64,000 nucleotides of DNA from Haloplasma contractile SSD-17B (GTDB lineage Bacteria; Bacillota_I; Bacilli_A; Haloplasmatales; Haloplasmataceae): NCBI RefSeq assembly GCF_000215935.2, contig NZ_AFNU02000006.1, positions 124,001-188,000 of the forward strand. The letters are read 5' to 3'. Shown here piece after piece: positions 1-7,630 of this stretch. Position numbers and translations under genes: made by a program. The notes below the pieces were generated by a model. That model saw only the letters and a program-made list of their open reading frames with translations, had not been told where the DNA came from and made no database searches. Each line of letters opens with the position of its first letter. Within the stretch, counting starts at the first letter, position 1.

Positions 1-438
1 GGTTGTGCTTTTCCCACTACGTCTCACATCTTGTAACCGAACATCTGCCGAGCGAAACTCAACCCCCTCATAAGTTCCGTTGATTAAATCTTCTGAGTGA
101 TAACGATCTTCTTTTTTTAATACATGTGAACCATATACGGTATGTTCACAGAAACCATTATAAGCATCATAAGTAGAATCAGGATAGATCTTTTTAATCT
201 CCTGTGATAAGTACTCCGTTTTAAATTTATTACTCACACCTTTAAACTTTTTTCGTCCTACCATTGCAACTAATCCTCCTAGTGCGAAGAACACCATAAG
301 AACAGGGGCGCTTGATGGACTACTAGAACCTAACGGAATAAAAAATATAAAGCTAAATGCTAAAATTAAATAACCGATTACCGTAATGATTTCAGATAAT
401 TGTTTTTCTTTTTGAAACTTACTAAAGTCTTGATTCAT
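1..438 (-). CDS. DUF3137 domain membrane protein (3' end outside window)
   Basis: The reading frame begins with ATG at 438 on the minus strand and is still open at base 1, so only the first 146 residues are visible. It starts MNQDFSKFQKEKQ, has two hydrophobic segments (about residues 17-35 and 44-60), and continues with a soluble part containing HVLKKEDRYHSEDLI and GTYEGVEFRSADV. That pattern (a beta-rich domain after two membrane spans, with E-D-x-Y-x-S-E-D-x-I-x-G) is what I know from DUF3137 proteins of Bacillota. The function of the family is unknown to me. A GGGAGGG ribosome binding site lies just upstream of the start. Confidence 0.7.
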   Translation of the reverse strand, partial: MNQDFSKFQKEKQLSEIITVIGYLILAFSFIFFIPLGSSSPSSAPVLMVFFALGGLVAMVGRKKFKGVSNKFKTEYLSQEIKKIYPDSTYDAYNGFCEHTVYGSHVLKKEDRYHSEDLINGTYEGVEFRSADVRLQDVRRSGKSTT

Positions 439-919
439 TTAAATCCCTCCCTAACATTACTATATCATAGTATCCATTTAAAGTGGTACAGGAATAAAAA
501 ATTTATCTCAATTAAATTCTATTCTATAGAACGTATTCTAATGTCAGTTTAGATTTATAAATGTTAATCATCATCAGATCCTGAATAGCTTCCTTGTCAG
601 ATGCATCAGGTAGTTTCGTCCGTTTTGCAGTTTGAAAAAAAATAAAATTTAGCCTCAAAGATTAGATCAAATAGTTCCTTATAGGTAAACCTACCGTTTC
701 TTTATGTCTACATATCAAGTGCGTTCATGTGGCCTGTACGCTTAATAAGGCTTACGGTCTAATACTTTGTTTCATTCCTTAAAAGTCGTATAATATGGAC
801 AGACGTATTATGTAATGTTGTGTGGTTTTTACTATTATTATAGCACTTACAAATAGTCTTTAACAAAATAGGCTATCATTTAATTCTTTTTATTGTAATA
901 CCTAATCATAGGGGATAGT
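439..919. other. Intergenic region without recognised gene
   Basis: About 480 bases between the divergent DUF3137 gene and the copper-binding protein gene. No open frame with a ribosome binding site, no tRNA and no convincing hairpin terminator were seen. It must hold the promoter of the minus-strand gene. The promoter of the plus-strand gene lies at its right end. Confidence 0.4.
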
Positions 920-928
920 CATACTATA
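903..928 (+). promoter_or_regulatory. Candidate mother-cell sigma (SigK-like) promoter
   Basis: The -10 candidate CATACTATA at 920-928 fits the CATAnnnTA pattern known for SigK in Bacillus, and is followed by TAGTG. An ACC about 17 bases upstream could be the -35. The same CAT...ATA plus AGTG/AGTA context recurs before the Cys-rich protein genes at 4.3-7.6 kb. A transcript from here would begin near 935 and so supports the gene start at 991, not 931. Confidence 0.5.
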
Positions 929-990
929 TAGTGTCTACTGTATTATTAGGCAGTAGGATTAATCTAAATTTACAAGAGAGGATTAGGGCT

Positions 991-1428
991 ATGGAATATA
1001 TGTACAATGAAGATCATTACAAAGGAGTTTCTCCAATTCAAGATTTTGGGTATGGGGAGCCAGGACTCGGTTTTGATGGAGAGTTTGAACCTGAATATAG
1101 TTTTGATTTTGATGAACGATTAGTAGCAACAATAAACAATTGTGAAGCGGTATGTTTAAATATGCATACAATGATTTTGCGTCGTCAGGACATACAACGC
1201 CGATTAAAGCAACTAGATTTATTACGTGATTGCGCTGATGTTTGTGGAACTACTGTTAAATTTATAGCTTCAGGTAGCCGTTTTGCAAGAAATATGGCAG
1301 CACAATGTGCAGAGATTTGTGAGCGCTGTGGAAATGAGTGTGCAAGATTTCCTGACCGCGAGAGCAGGAGATGTGCAAGAATATGTTTACACTGTGCAAG
1401 AGAATGTAGACGTTTTGCTCAATATTAA
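991..1428 (+). CDS. Cys-rich four-helix-bundle copper-binding protein
   Basis: A 145-residue protein. The second half has the recurring Cys pattern of the four-helix-bundle copper-storage/DUF326 family: NCEAVCLNMHTM, LRDCADVCGTT, CAEICERCGNECARF, CARICLHCARECRRF. In that family the Cys residues line the core of a helical bundle and bind Cu(I). The N-terminal 45 residues are acidic and aromatic and are not part of the bundle. I chose ATG 991 because AGAGAGG lies 8 bases upstream and because a GTG at 931 would sit at the likely transcription start. The SigK-like promoter suggests expression during sporulation, perhaps as a coat-associated copper store; this part is inference. Confidence 0.75.
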   Translation: MEYMYNEDHYKGVSPIQDFGYGEPGLGFDGEFEPEYSFDFDERLVATINNCEAVCLNMHTMILRRQDIQRRLKQLDLLRDCADVCGTTVKFIASGSRFARNMAAQCAEICERCGNECARFPDRESRRCARICLHCARECRRFAQY

Positions 1429-1444
1429 TCAAAAATTAGATTTT

Positions 1445-1482
1445 GACCTAAGACAAATGGATGTTTTGTCTTAGGTCGTTTT
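1445..1482 (+). terminator. Intrinsic terminator of the copper-binding protein gene
   Basis: Perfect inverted repeat GACCTAAGACAAA / TTTGTCTTAGGTC with a short loop, followed by GTTTTAT. Confidence 0.8.
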
Positions 1483-1588
1483 ATGTCTGTAAAATAGAAG
1501 AGTGAACACATATGAGAGGTAGGCATTATAGATATACTTAAAATTGGAATAGATTAAGTAAGTTCTTTCCATACCAAGTTATCAGGTA

Positions 1589-1616
1589 TTGACAAATTTT
1601 AGTAAAAATGTAAAAT
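1589..1616 (+). promoter_or_regulatory. SigA-type promoter
   Basis: TTGACA at 1589-1594 and TAAAAT at 1611-1616 with 16 bases between; about 30 bases before the two-gene unit that starts at 1647. Confidence 0.6.
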
Positions 1617-1646
1617 AATAAGTAGAATAAAAAGGGGGAATCTTGC

Positions 1647-1931
1647 TTGAAAATAAATAAACTATATTTACTCTTGTTGCTAGTTATAATCATATGTTGG
1701 GGAGTTTACGGCTTGGTTTATAATATTGTATTTATACCACTACAAAATGAATATGCACTAGGGCAGCTTGAAGCAAATAGTGAGAGTTTTACAAAACTAG
1801 AAACCTATAAACGTGTGAAAGAGTGGATAGGAATCAGTTTAACTGTATTCACACTCATCACGATATATATGGCCTTTTTAAAGGACAATATACAAAAAAT
1901 ATTAGGGGGATCCAATAATGAAAAAGTATAG
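1647..1931 (+). CDS. Small two-span membrane protein
   Basis: 94 residues with two hydrophobic segments (about 5-27 and 60-80) and a polar part between that includes ALGQLEANSESFTKLETYKR. The start is TTG 1647, 8 bases after an AGGGGG site; no ATG fits better. Its last codons overlap the next gene by 14 bases, so the two are probably co-translated. I do not recognise a named family. The partner gene, encoding an SPFH lipoprotein, suggests a joint role at the outer face of the membrane, but that is inference from context. Confidence 0.6.
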   Translation: MKINKLYLLLLLVIIICWGVYGLVYNIVFIPLQNEYALGQLEANSESFTKLETYKRVKEWIGISLTVFTLITIYMAFLKDNIQKILGGSNNEKV

Positions 1932-2949
1932 TAAAAAAATAATGTTTTTTTTAGCACTAGTCGTTGTAACGGTAGGACTTACAGGTTGTGTAAAACCATA
2001 CGAGAAGCCTGAATTTGTCCGAATCGAGCCATCACAGACAGCATTTTTAATTCCATTAGTCGGAAATCATACTGAACAAAGTTCTTTTGAAAGTGAAGAA
2101 TTACTAATTGAACGTAAGGTAGCAACAAAAGAAATTCAAATCCCTCATCGTTGGGTGAAAACAGGAAGAATGTACTGGCAGGGAGAATGGCGAGATAATG
2201 CACGAGTTGTAATTGTTGAGCGTAAGCCAGTAACACGGGAGTGGACAGCTGAAAATGTAACAGGTACTTCATCTAAAAACCAAGGAATAAAAGCAGAATC
2301 GAAATCAAGTATCTCATTTTCAGTGTCGATGAACTGCTCTGCTCAGATAGATGAAGCAAATGCTGCTAAATTCTTATATCGATATAATAATAAGTCACTT
2401 GAAGAAGTAATGGATACTGAAATTAGAGCAATGGTAGAATCACGTTTTGTCGAAGAAGCATCATCTCGTGAGATGGAAGAAATATTGCTAGAGAAACAAC
2501 AAATTATGGATTCTGTAAGACAAGAAGTATTAGCACACTTTATTGAGCGTGGGATCACGATTACGGTACTTGGTTTAAAGGGTGACGTCGTGTACGATGA
2601 TCCAGAAATTCAAAAGGCCATTAATGCTAAGTTTACTGCTGAGCGTGAAAAAGAAGCACAAACAATCAAGAACGCATTAAATGAAGAGAAAGCAATAGCT
2701 GAAAAGAATGTAGAGATTACAAAAGCAGAAGCAAAAGCTGAAAAAATTAAAATTGAGGCAGAAGCTGAAGCAGATGCAGTTCGTATGATTCAAGAGCAAT
2801 TAGCTCAAAATCCTGAGTATATAGAATACATCAAATGGACAAAATGGGATGGAAAATTACCAAACGTTATGACAGGAACGGATGGAAGTATCATTGTTGA
2901 CTCTCGAGATCAGACGGATCAGACAAGTACTTCACAAACAACTGAATAA
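1918..2949 (+). CDS. SPFH/band-7 domain lipoprotein
   Basis: 343 residues. The N-terminus has a signal sequence with lipobox LTGC (Cys near residue 24), so the mature protein should be lipid-anchored outside the membrane. A band-7-like domain covers about residues 60-230 (EVMDTEIRAMVESRFVEEAS, and VRQEVLAHFIERGITITVLG, the usual final strands). A long helix rich in Ala, Glu and Lys follows (about 235-300: AEREKEAQTIKNALNEEKAI and KAEAKAEKIKIEAEAEADA), as in flotillins, prohibitins and HflC, which oligomerise through it. A lipobox in place of an N-terminal membrane span is unusual for the superfamily. It is followed by a strong terminator. Confidence 0.75.
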   Translation: MKKYSKKIMFFLALVVVTVGLTGCVKPYEKPEFVRIEPSQTAFLIPLVGNHTEQSSFESEELLIERKVATKEIQIPHRWVKTGRMYWQGEWRDNARVVIVERKPVTREWTAENVTGTSSKNQGIKAESKSSISFSVSMNCSAQIDEANAAKFLYRYNNKSLEEVMDTEIRAMVESRFVEEASSREMEEILLEKQQIMDSVRQEVLAHFIERGITITVLGLKGDVVYDDPEIQKAINAKFTAEREKEAQTIKNALNEEKAIAEKNVEITKAEAKAEKIKIEAEAEADAVRMIQEQLAQNPEYIEYIKWTKWDGKLPNVMTGTDGSIIVDSRDQTDQTSTSQTTE

Positions 2950-2958
2950 TATATTTAA

Positions 2959-2995
2959 AAGCCTATACTGAATTTTATACAGTTTAGGCTTTTTT
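2959..2995 (+). terminator. Intrinsic terminator after the SPFH gene
   Basis: AAGCCTATACTG / CAGTTTAGGCTT stem with one mismatch region, followed by a T run. Confidence 0.85.
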
Positions 2996-3182
2996 CAATT
3001 GCACTTCTCTCTATATTTAATACACACCTCTTTACTAACGAATAAAAAATAGGGTCTATCACAATTGTAAGGATAGGTCTAAATTTCAATTATCAAAAAG
3101 AACAAGAAATTAAGAGTATGAATACGATCGTTACGTAAATCCTAAAAATATAAATTTACACAACTGATACAAATCATTACAC

Positions 3183-3228
3183 TTTACATTTCGGATTAAA
3201 ACCTGTATCATAGTGATACTAATTATCA
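3183..3228 (+). promoter_or_regulatory. Promoter with Fur-like 7-1-7 box before trhO
   Basis: TTTACA (3183-3188) and TATCAT (3206-3211) are separated by 17 bases. Directly after the -10, TGATACTAATTATCA (3214-3228) matches the Fur 7-1-7 consensus TGATAATnATTATCA in all but one position, with the centre close to the expected transcription start. A regulator of the Fur/PerR type could block this promoter. Binding itself is inference. Confidence 0.45.
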
Positions 3229-3284
3229 TTTGTCAATGATGTTAGTTACATTTTGAGCGACAAGATAGAGAGGATTGATTCAAT

Positions 3285-4229
3285 ATGAATACGGCAAATT
3301 CATATCGAGTTTTATTATATTATAAATTTGTAACGATCGATAACCATGACCAATTCGCTAATGATCATTTAGCATTCTGTAATGAGTTAGGTCTAAAAGG
3401 ACGCATCTTAGTAGCACCAGAGGGAATTAATGGAACAGTTTCAGGAACAGTAGAAGCTACTCAAAAGTATATGGATGCAATGCATGCGGACCAACGTTTT
3501 AGTGATATGGTCTTCAAGATAGATGAGGAAAAAGAACATGCATTCAAAAAGATGTTTGTCAGACCGAAAAGGAGCATGATCATCTTACATGAAGAGGATG
3601 AGCTAAACCCAAATGAAATTACGGGAAAGCACTTAAAACCAAAGGAGTTTTACGAGGCATTACAACAAGAAGATGTAATTGTTATTGATGGTCGAAATGA
3701 TTATGAATATGATTTAGGTCACTTTAGAAATGCAATTCGTCCTGATATTAAATCGTTCCGAGAGTTCCCTGAGTGGATTAAGAAAAACTTTAGAGAGGAA
3801 GATAAAAAGAAAAAAGTCATTTCATACTGTACAGGTGGAATACGCTGTGAAAAACTAACTGGATTATTCATGAAAGAAGGATTTAACGATGTAAACCAGT
3901 TAGAAGGTGGAATCGTAACGTACGGCAAGGATGAAGAAGTAAAAGGGCGACTATGGGATGGGAAATGTTATGTGTTTGATGAGCGTATATCAGTACCAAT
4001 CAACCGTACTGAGGAAGATATGATCATTTCTAAATGTACACATTGTGGAAAAGAAAGTGACCGATATATCAACTGTACTAACGATTTTTGTAATAAACAA
4101 CACTTCTGTTGTGAAGAATGCGACCCACAACACGGTGGCATATGTTCAGATGAGTGTAAGATTTACCTAGACGAACACCCGGAGCGTAATAGACGTTTAC
4201 GTGAACAAGTGGGATCGGAAACTAAGTAA
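3285..4229 (+). CDS. trhO: Oxygen-dependent tRNA uridine(34) hydroxylase TrhO (rhodanese family)
   Basis: 314 residues, full length for the YceA/TrhO family. This enzyme makes 5-hydroxyuridine at the wobble base of tRNA using oxygen. Visible features are the N-terminal acylphosphatase-like part ([27 protein letters not shown]), the rhodanese domain from about residue 120 ([20 protein letters not shown]) with the active-site loop [11 protein letters not shown] near residue 181, and a C-terminal Cys cluster ([28 protein letters not shown]) that looks like a zinc site. It is a single-gene unit with its own terminator. A Fur-like box in the promoter suggests control by iron or oxidative stress. 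Confidence 0.93.
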   Translation: MNTANSYRVLLYYKFVTIDNHDQFANDHLAFCNELGLKGRILVAPEGINGTVSGTVEATQKYMDAMHADQRFSDMVFKIDEEKEHAFKKMFVRPKRSMIILHEEDELNPNEITGKHLKPKEFYEALQQEDVIVIDGRNDYEYDLGHFRNAIRPDIKSFREFPEWIKKNFREEDKKKKVISYCTGGIRCEKLTGLFMKEGFNDVNQLEGGIVTYGKDEEVKGRLWDGKCYVFDERISVPINRTEEDMIISKCTHCGKESDRYINCTNDFCNKQHFCCEECDPQHGGICSDECKIYLDEHPERNRRLREQVGSETK

Positions 4230-4232
4230 ATA

Positions 4233-4273
4233 AAAAAGATGGATTTAGGTTATAACCTAAATTCATCTTTTTT
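4233..4273 (+). terminator. Intrinsic terminator after trhO
   Basis: Long near-perfect inverted repeat: AAAAAGATGGATTTAGGTT pairs with AACCTAAATTCATCTTTTT, with T run. The A run on the left lets it also work for the minus-strand gene that converges here. Confidence 0.9.
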
Positions 4274-4304
4274 CTTACTTGTTTTTTGTTATGTCAGTAG
4301 TGTG

Positions 4305-4538
4305 TTAAGAATTTGGTTTTTGTATTGTTACTAACTCACAAGGAGAGCATTCGATATTTCCCTGTTCATTTCTCCATATTAATCGATTACAACTAGATGA
4401 GATATAAGTGCCTTCGAAAAATTCGTTAGGTTCATCAACAAACGCTACTCTTATAGCATCACCGCACATAAATAGATCGCCACAACAGCTATCGCATTTA
4501 CACCTATGATGTTCATGACTTTCGTAAGTTTCACTCAT
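4305..4538 (-). CDS. Cys-rich CCG-LF-CGD family protein, paralogue 1
   Basis: 77 residues. A His/Cys-rich start (ESHEHHRCKCDSCCGDLFMC) is followed by a compact beta-looking domain: GDAIRVAF, FFEGTYISSSCNRLIWRN, GNIECSPCELVTIQK. The same order of motifs is found in the neighbours at 4571, 4914, 5639 and at the end of the 6035 gene. The pattern GD-x-I-x-V ... G-x-Y-I ... RLIW ... I-x-I-x-K looks like a small SH3/Sm-like barrel with Cys residues on its ends. I know no named family. It lies 32 bases downstream of its nearest paralogue and shares that operon. Many Cys residues in a small protein and the sporulation-type promoter suggest a cross-linked coat or surface protein. Confidence 0.6.
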   Translation of the reverse strand: MSETYESHEHHRCKCDSCCGDLFMCGDAIRVAFVDEPNEFFEGTYISSSCNRLIWRNEQGNIECSPCELVTIQKPNS

Positions 4539-4570
4539 AATAACACCTCCTTTTTTAAAATTAATAGTTA

Positions 4571-4789
4571 TTATTCATTGACCTTTATAATACTAATTGC
4601 ACTACATGGTGTACATTCAATATTTCCACCATCTCTTCTCCAAATTAAGCGATCACATTCAGAATCAATATAAATTCCAGGTATCACGACTTGGTCTGCT
4701 AATATGAAGTTAACTCGTATACGGTCTCCACAACTAAACAATTGACCACAACAGCTATCACACTCACATCTATGCCTATGTTGACTCAT
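4571..4789 (-). CDS. Cys-rich CCG-LF-CGD family protein, paralogue 2
   Basis: 72 residues: MSQHRHRCECDSCCGQLFSC, then GDRIRVNFI, VIPGIYIDSECDRLIWRRDG and GNIECTPCSAISIIK. It is closest to paralogue 1 and transcribed with it. The start MSQ matches the MSE starts of the two other minus-strand copies, and AAGGAGGTG lies just upstream. Eight Cys residues in 72 positions are conserved in place with paralogue 1. No signal peptide or membrane segment. Function not known; see the shared promoter element at 4820-4828. Confidence 0.6.
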   Translation of the reverse strand: MSQHRHRCECDSCCGQLFSCGDRIRVNFILADQVVIPGIYIDSECDRLIWRRDGGNIECTPCSAISIIKVNE

Positions 4790-4813
4790 AATAACACCTC
4801 CTTTTTGGAAATC

Positions 4814-4833
4814 TTACTCTATTAAATGAAATA
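4814..4833 (-). promoter_or_regulatory. Shared SigK-like promoter element (paralogues 1-2)
   Basis: On the minus strand this reads TATTTCATTTAATAGAGTAA. The candidate -10 is CATTTAATA (4820-4828). An AC 17 bases upstream of it could be the -35. The 20 bases match those at 5358-5377, upstream of the next paralogue, at 19 positions. Confidence 0.5.
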
Positions 4834-4913
4834 GATTCACATTCTGTATAGACTATTATTTAAAGTATCTATGAAATGTATGATATTCATAACTGACATT
4901 CGTGTACTTGTTG

Positions 4914-5336
4914 TTATCGTTTGATGAAAAAGTTGATTATTTTCTGTAGTAAGGTTGGCTTTTGTGTAGGTAAAGCAGGTTTAATATCTGGTTCAGGGGG
5001 AGGGAGTGCAGGAGGAGTTTGATCAAGTTCTGCATTTAAATTATCTAAACCTATGCTCTCTTCTTCAATATTCGATGTTATTAAGTTATCTACTGCATTA
5101 GCACGTCGTTCCGTTATACTAATTATCGAACAACTGGTGCATTCAAATGGATTATTTTCTATATCCGTGTTTTTCCAAATTAATCGATTACACGTGGATG
5201 AAATGTATATTCCATCGAATACATCATCTTCGTTGCCTGTAATAAATCTTACCGTAATTAAATCCCCACATTTAAATAGGTCACCACAGCATTCACTACA
5301 TTGGGGGTGTTTTCTATTCCGTTTTTGTTCACTCAC
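4914..5336 (-). CDS. Cys-rich CCG-LF-CGD family protein with Pro-rich tail, paralogue 3
   Basis: 140 residues. The first 70 are the family domain: CSECCGDLFKCGDLITVRFI, VFDGIYISSTCNRLIWKN, and a C-x-x-C near FECTSCSIISITERR. A 70-residue tail follows, with an acidic stretch, a Pro-rich stretch (QTPPALPPPEPDIKPALPTQ) and a basic amphipathic end (KPTLLQKIINFFIKR) that could bind a membrane. I chose GTG 5336 rather than the GTG at 5345, because the latter lies inside the AGGAGGTGAT ribosome binding site and because the resulting MSEQ start matches the MSE/MSQ starts of paralogues 1 and 2. Confidence 0.6.
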   Translation of the reverse strand: MSEQKRNRKHPQCSECCGDLFKCGDLITVRFITGNEDDVFDGIYISSTCNRLIWKNTDIENNPFECTSCSIISITERRANAVDNLITSNIEEESIGLDNLNAELDQTPPALPPPEPDIKPALPTQKPTLLQKIINFFIKR

Positions 5337-5357
5337 TAAAATCACCTCCTAATTGTG

Positions 5358-5377
5358 TTACTGTATTAAATGAAATA
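5358..5377 (-). promoter_or_regulatory. Shared SigK-like promoter element (paralogue 3)
   Basis: On the minus strand TATTTCATTTAATACAGTAA, with the -10 candidate CATTTAATA at 5364-5372. It is nearly identical to 4814-4833, although no AC is found at the expected -35 distance here. Confidence 0.45.
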
Positions 5378-5597
5378 AATAAGTTTTTGATTAGACAATC
5401 ATAAATTAAATAGTTAAATTAGATTAATTTATTAATGACAAATTAAATATGTTAACTGTTATATAATATGATTTTAAAACAAAAAAGTTAAAACTCTAGC
5501 ATGATTGAAATGGATTAATCTAGTTAATTGTTACTAGTACTCTAAACCATTTTGCATGAAACCATTAGTCTTGTCTATTCAATAATGCCTTTTACTA

Positions 5598-5606
5598 CAT
5601 TTAATA
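5598..5606 (+). promoter_or_regulatory. Shared SigK-like -10 element (paralogue 4)
   Basis: CATTTAATA followed by TAGTGAAAC, the same nine bases as before paralogues 2 and 3, here on the plus strand. It lies 18 bases before the ribosome binding site AGAGGAGGT. It implies a start of transcription near 5613 and therefore a translation start at 5639. Confidence 0.5.
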
Positions 5607-5638
5607 TAGTGAAACCTTTTATGAGAGGAGGTTATATT

Positions 5639-5881
5639 ATGTCTAGTAGCTGTGGTGGAGGATTAGGTACAACTAGCAGACCACCTGGTGGAAGTTTCAA
5701 TTTTGGTGGATTTGTTCAAGGAGATGGAATAATCGTATACAGTGACGGTAGCTTCTTAGATGAAGGTGTATTTATAGGAATCCAGGGTAACTTCTTATTC
5801 TGGGTTGCTGATGGCGGAGGAAATGCTGTATTAACACAAACTAGTTTAGATGGGATCACCATTGTAAGACAAAATGTTTAA
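5639..5881 (+). CDS. Gly-rich, nearly Cys-free member of the CCG-LF-CGD family, paralogue 4
   Basis: 80 residues from ATG 5639, six bases after AGAGGAGGT. An upstream in-frame ATG at 5552 precedes the likely promoter and is not used. The N-terminus MSSSCGGGLGTTSRPPGGS is Gly/Ser-rich with a single Cys. The rest follows the family: GDGIIVYSDGSFLDEGVFIG, GNFLFWVADGGGN, SLDGITIVRQ. It aligns strand by strand with the C-terminal domain of the next gene (GDQISVRYPNGEWNRGLFIA, ERLIW, DRISIRK), but the Cys positions are lost. So the fold can exist without the Cys pairs. Function unknown. Confidence 0.6.
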   Translation: MSSSCGGGLGTTSRPPGGSFNFGGFVQGDGIIVYSDGSFLDEGVFIGIQGNFLFWVADGGGNAVLTQTSLDGITIVRQNV

Positions 5882-5901
5882 TATAGTACTATAAGCTTAT
5901 G

Positions 5902-5948
5902 CTATACGGTGCCTCATAGATAATTTAGGGGCATTGTATAGTTTTTTA
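5902..5948 (+). terminator. Intrinsic terminator after paralogue 4
   Basis: CTATACGGTGCC pairs with GGGGCATTGTATAG (some wobble), followed by a T run. Confidence 0.75.
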
Positions 5949-5990
5949 TTTGTATAGTTTAGACCAATATCACAAAATGAATCTATTATA

Positions 5991-5999
5991 CATATTATG
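5991..5999 (+). promoter_or_regulatory. SigK-like -10 element before the 531-residue protein
   Basis: CATATTATG followed by ATAGTGAACAC, closely resembling the context at 5598 (CATTTAATATAGTGAAAC). An AC lies 17 bases upstream. Confidence 0.4.
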
Positions 6000-6034
6000 A
6001 TAGTGAACACTTATATTAAGAGAGGGATATCAAT

Positions 6035-7630
6035 ATGGACAGACAAACTGTAGATTTGTCTCATGGTAGAGGATTTCCTGGTATTAGACGTGATTTGAGA
6101 CCGCAACAAAAAACTGAAACACGTGTAGCAAATAAATTAAATAATTTTATAGATGAGACGAGGGTAGTAACAAAGGATATAAGAACAAACTTAGTAAAAC
6201 ATGGAGAAGAAAACCAATCGATATTAAAACAGTTTAAACGCCAGAATATCATGTATGAATCGTTACTCTATCACATCAGTGAACAAGAAAAAATAAACAG
6301 AACACTTGAAGAACATATACGTAATATAGAAAAAAACAACCAAACATTATTAGATCTATTAAGTATGCAAATTAATAATAAATTAGAGGAAAGAAAAGAA
6401 ACAAAACTGCAACCGAATATTCAAAACTTTAAATCGACCTATTCAGAAAGTATAGACAGTAATGAAAAGCAATTCTCGAATTTAAAAACGGATAATGGGA
6501 CCAATATTAAATCTAAAATGAATATTGGTAATAAACGTATAGAAGGTGATGAGGGCGTGTTTAACAGTACCAATACTAAATTAAATCAATACTCTATGAG
6601 CAATGATGAAAGTCAAGACAATTCAGAAAAAATAAAAGTTGATGCTAGAATTCTTGAACTATTAGAACTGCAATATAACCTTGATACCTATAATTTAAAA
6701 CACGATAACCGTCTAGAGTTTATGAATATTAAAAAAAATGAAACAGAGACAAACAATAATGAAGAGGTAAACCCAATAGATAAAAAAGAAATTAAAGAAA
6801 ATGGGAATAAGATTAATCCCGTAGAGAAAACTCATTCAAAAAGCATGTCTCAGGAATCAAACAATGAAAGATTTGTAGAAGATAATGAAACAACTGATGA
6901 AAAAGAATTAGAAGAGGAAACAAATAAGCATAGTCAATTTAAAAAAGAATCTATACCTAGTACCAAACTTAATCAAGAGAAAAATAATAAAAATGACACT
7001 TTAGGGGCTATATCACGTTATTATATTGAGAAAAATCAAGGTAAAAAACAAAAAACCCAAACTAGTATTAAGAAAAAGAAATTGGTTACTAAAACAGATA
7101 AAAAGAATCAAAAAAACAATTTAACTGATAGCAATAAAAATAAAGGTCCTTACAAGATAAAAGTTGATTCTAGATTTATTGACTTCTTAGAAACTGAGTA
7201 TAATCTTGAACGTTCAAAACTAAACAACAATCCTCTTATTGAAATTGTTAATAAACCAGTAGGGGATTATAATCATAAAACAAAGACAAGGAACGAACTG
7301 ACTGAAAAAGGAAGTATACCAGATAAAGATCAAGGACAACTAAAATCACCGCTAAAGATAAAACCAAATAAATTACCACAAGAGAATAAAGATGTATTAA
7401 ATAAAAAATCTATTTCAGATAGCAATGAACATCAGAAGAAGAATGATCCTTGTTGTAATTTATTCAAGTGTGGAGATCAGATATCAGTCAGATACCCTAA
7501 TGGCGAGTGGAATAGAGGGCTTTTTATAGCGATAAAAAATGAACGCTTAATATGGAGAAATACTGAAACAGGTGGGAATAAACTTGAATGTACGAGTTGT
7601 GACCGTATAAGTATTAGAAAACTCAGTTAA
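6035..7630 (+). CDS. Large charged, coiled-coil protein ending in the CCG-LF-CGD family domain
   Basis: 531 residues. N-terminal region (about 20-135) is predicted coiled coil by its heptad-like charged and hydrophobic pattern. A very Asn/Lys/Glu-rich linker follows, holding two copies of a motif: KIKVDARILELLELQYNL near residue 200 and KIKVDSRFIDFLETEYNLER near 374. The last 60 residues form the family domain (CCNLFKCGDQISVRYPNGEW, GLFIAIKNERLIW, LECTSCDRISIRK). No signal peptide or membrane span. Size, low complexity and the Cys-rich end recall morphogenetic or coat proteins of spores, where such long linkers connect layers. That reading is inference from promoter type and neighbours. Confidence 0.6.
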   Translation: MDRQTVDLSHGRGFPGIRRDLRPQQKTETRVANKLNNFIDETRVVTKDIRTNLVKHGEENQSILKQFKRQNIMYESLLYHISEQEKINRTLEEHIRNIEKNNQTLLDLLSMQINNKLEERKETKLQPNIQNFKSTYSESIDSNEKQFSNLKTDNGTNIKSKMNIGNKRIEGDEGVFNSTNTKLNQYSMSNDESQDNSEKIKVDARILELLELQYNLDTYNLKHDNRLEFMNIKKNETETNNNEEVNPIDKKEIKENGNKINPVEKTHSKSMSQESNNERFVEDNETTDEKELEEETNKHSQFKKESIPSTKLNQEKNNKNDTLGAISRYYIEKNQGKKQKTQTSIKKKKLVTKTDKKNQKNNLTDSNKNKGPYKIKVDSRFIDFLETEYNLERSKLNNNPLIEIVNKPVGDYNHKTKTRNELTEKGSIPDKDQGQLKSPLKIKPNKLPQENKDVLNKKSISDSNEHQKKNDPCCNLFKCGDQISVRYPNGEWNRGLFIAIKNERLIWRNTETGGNKLECTSCDRISIRKLS

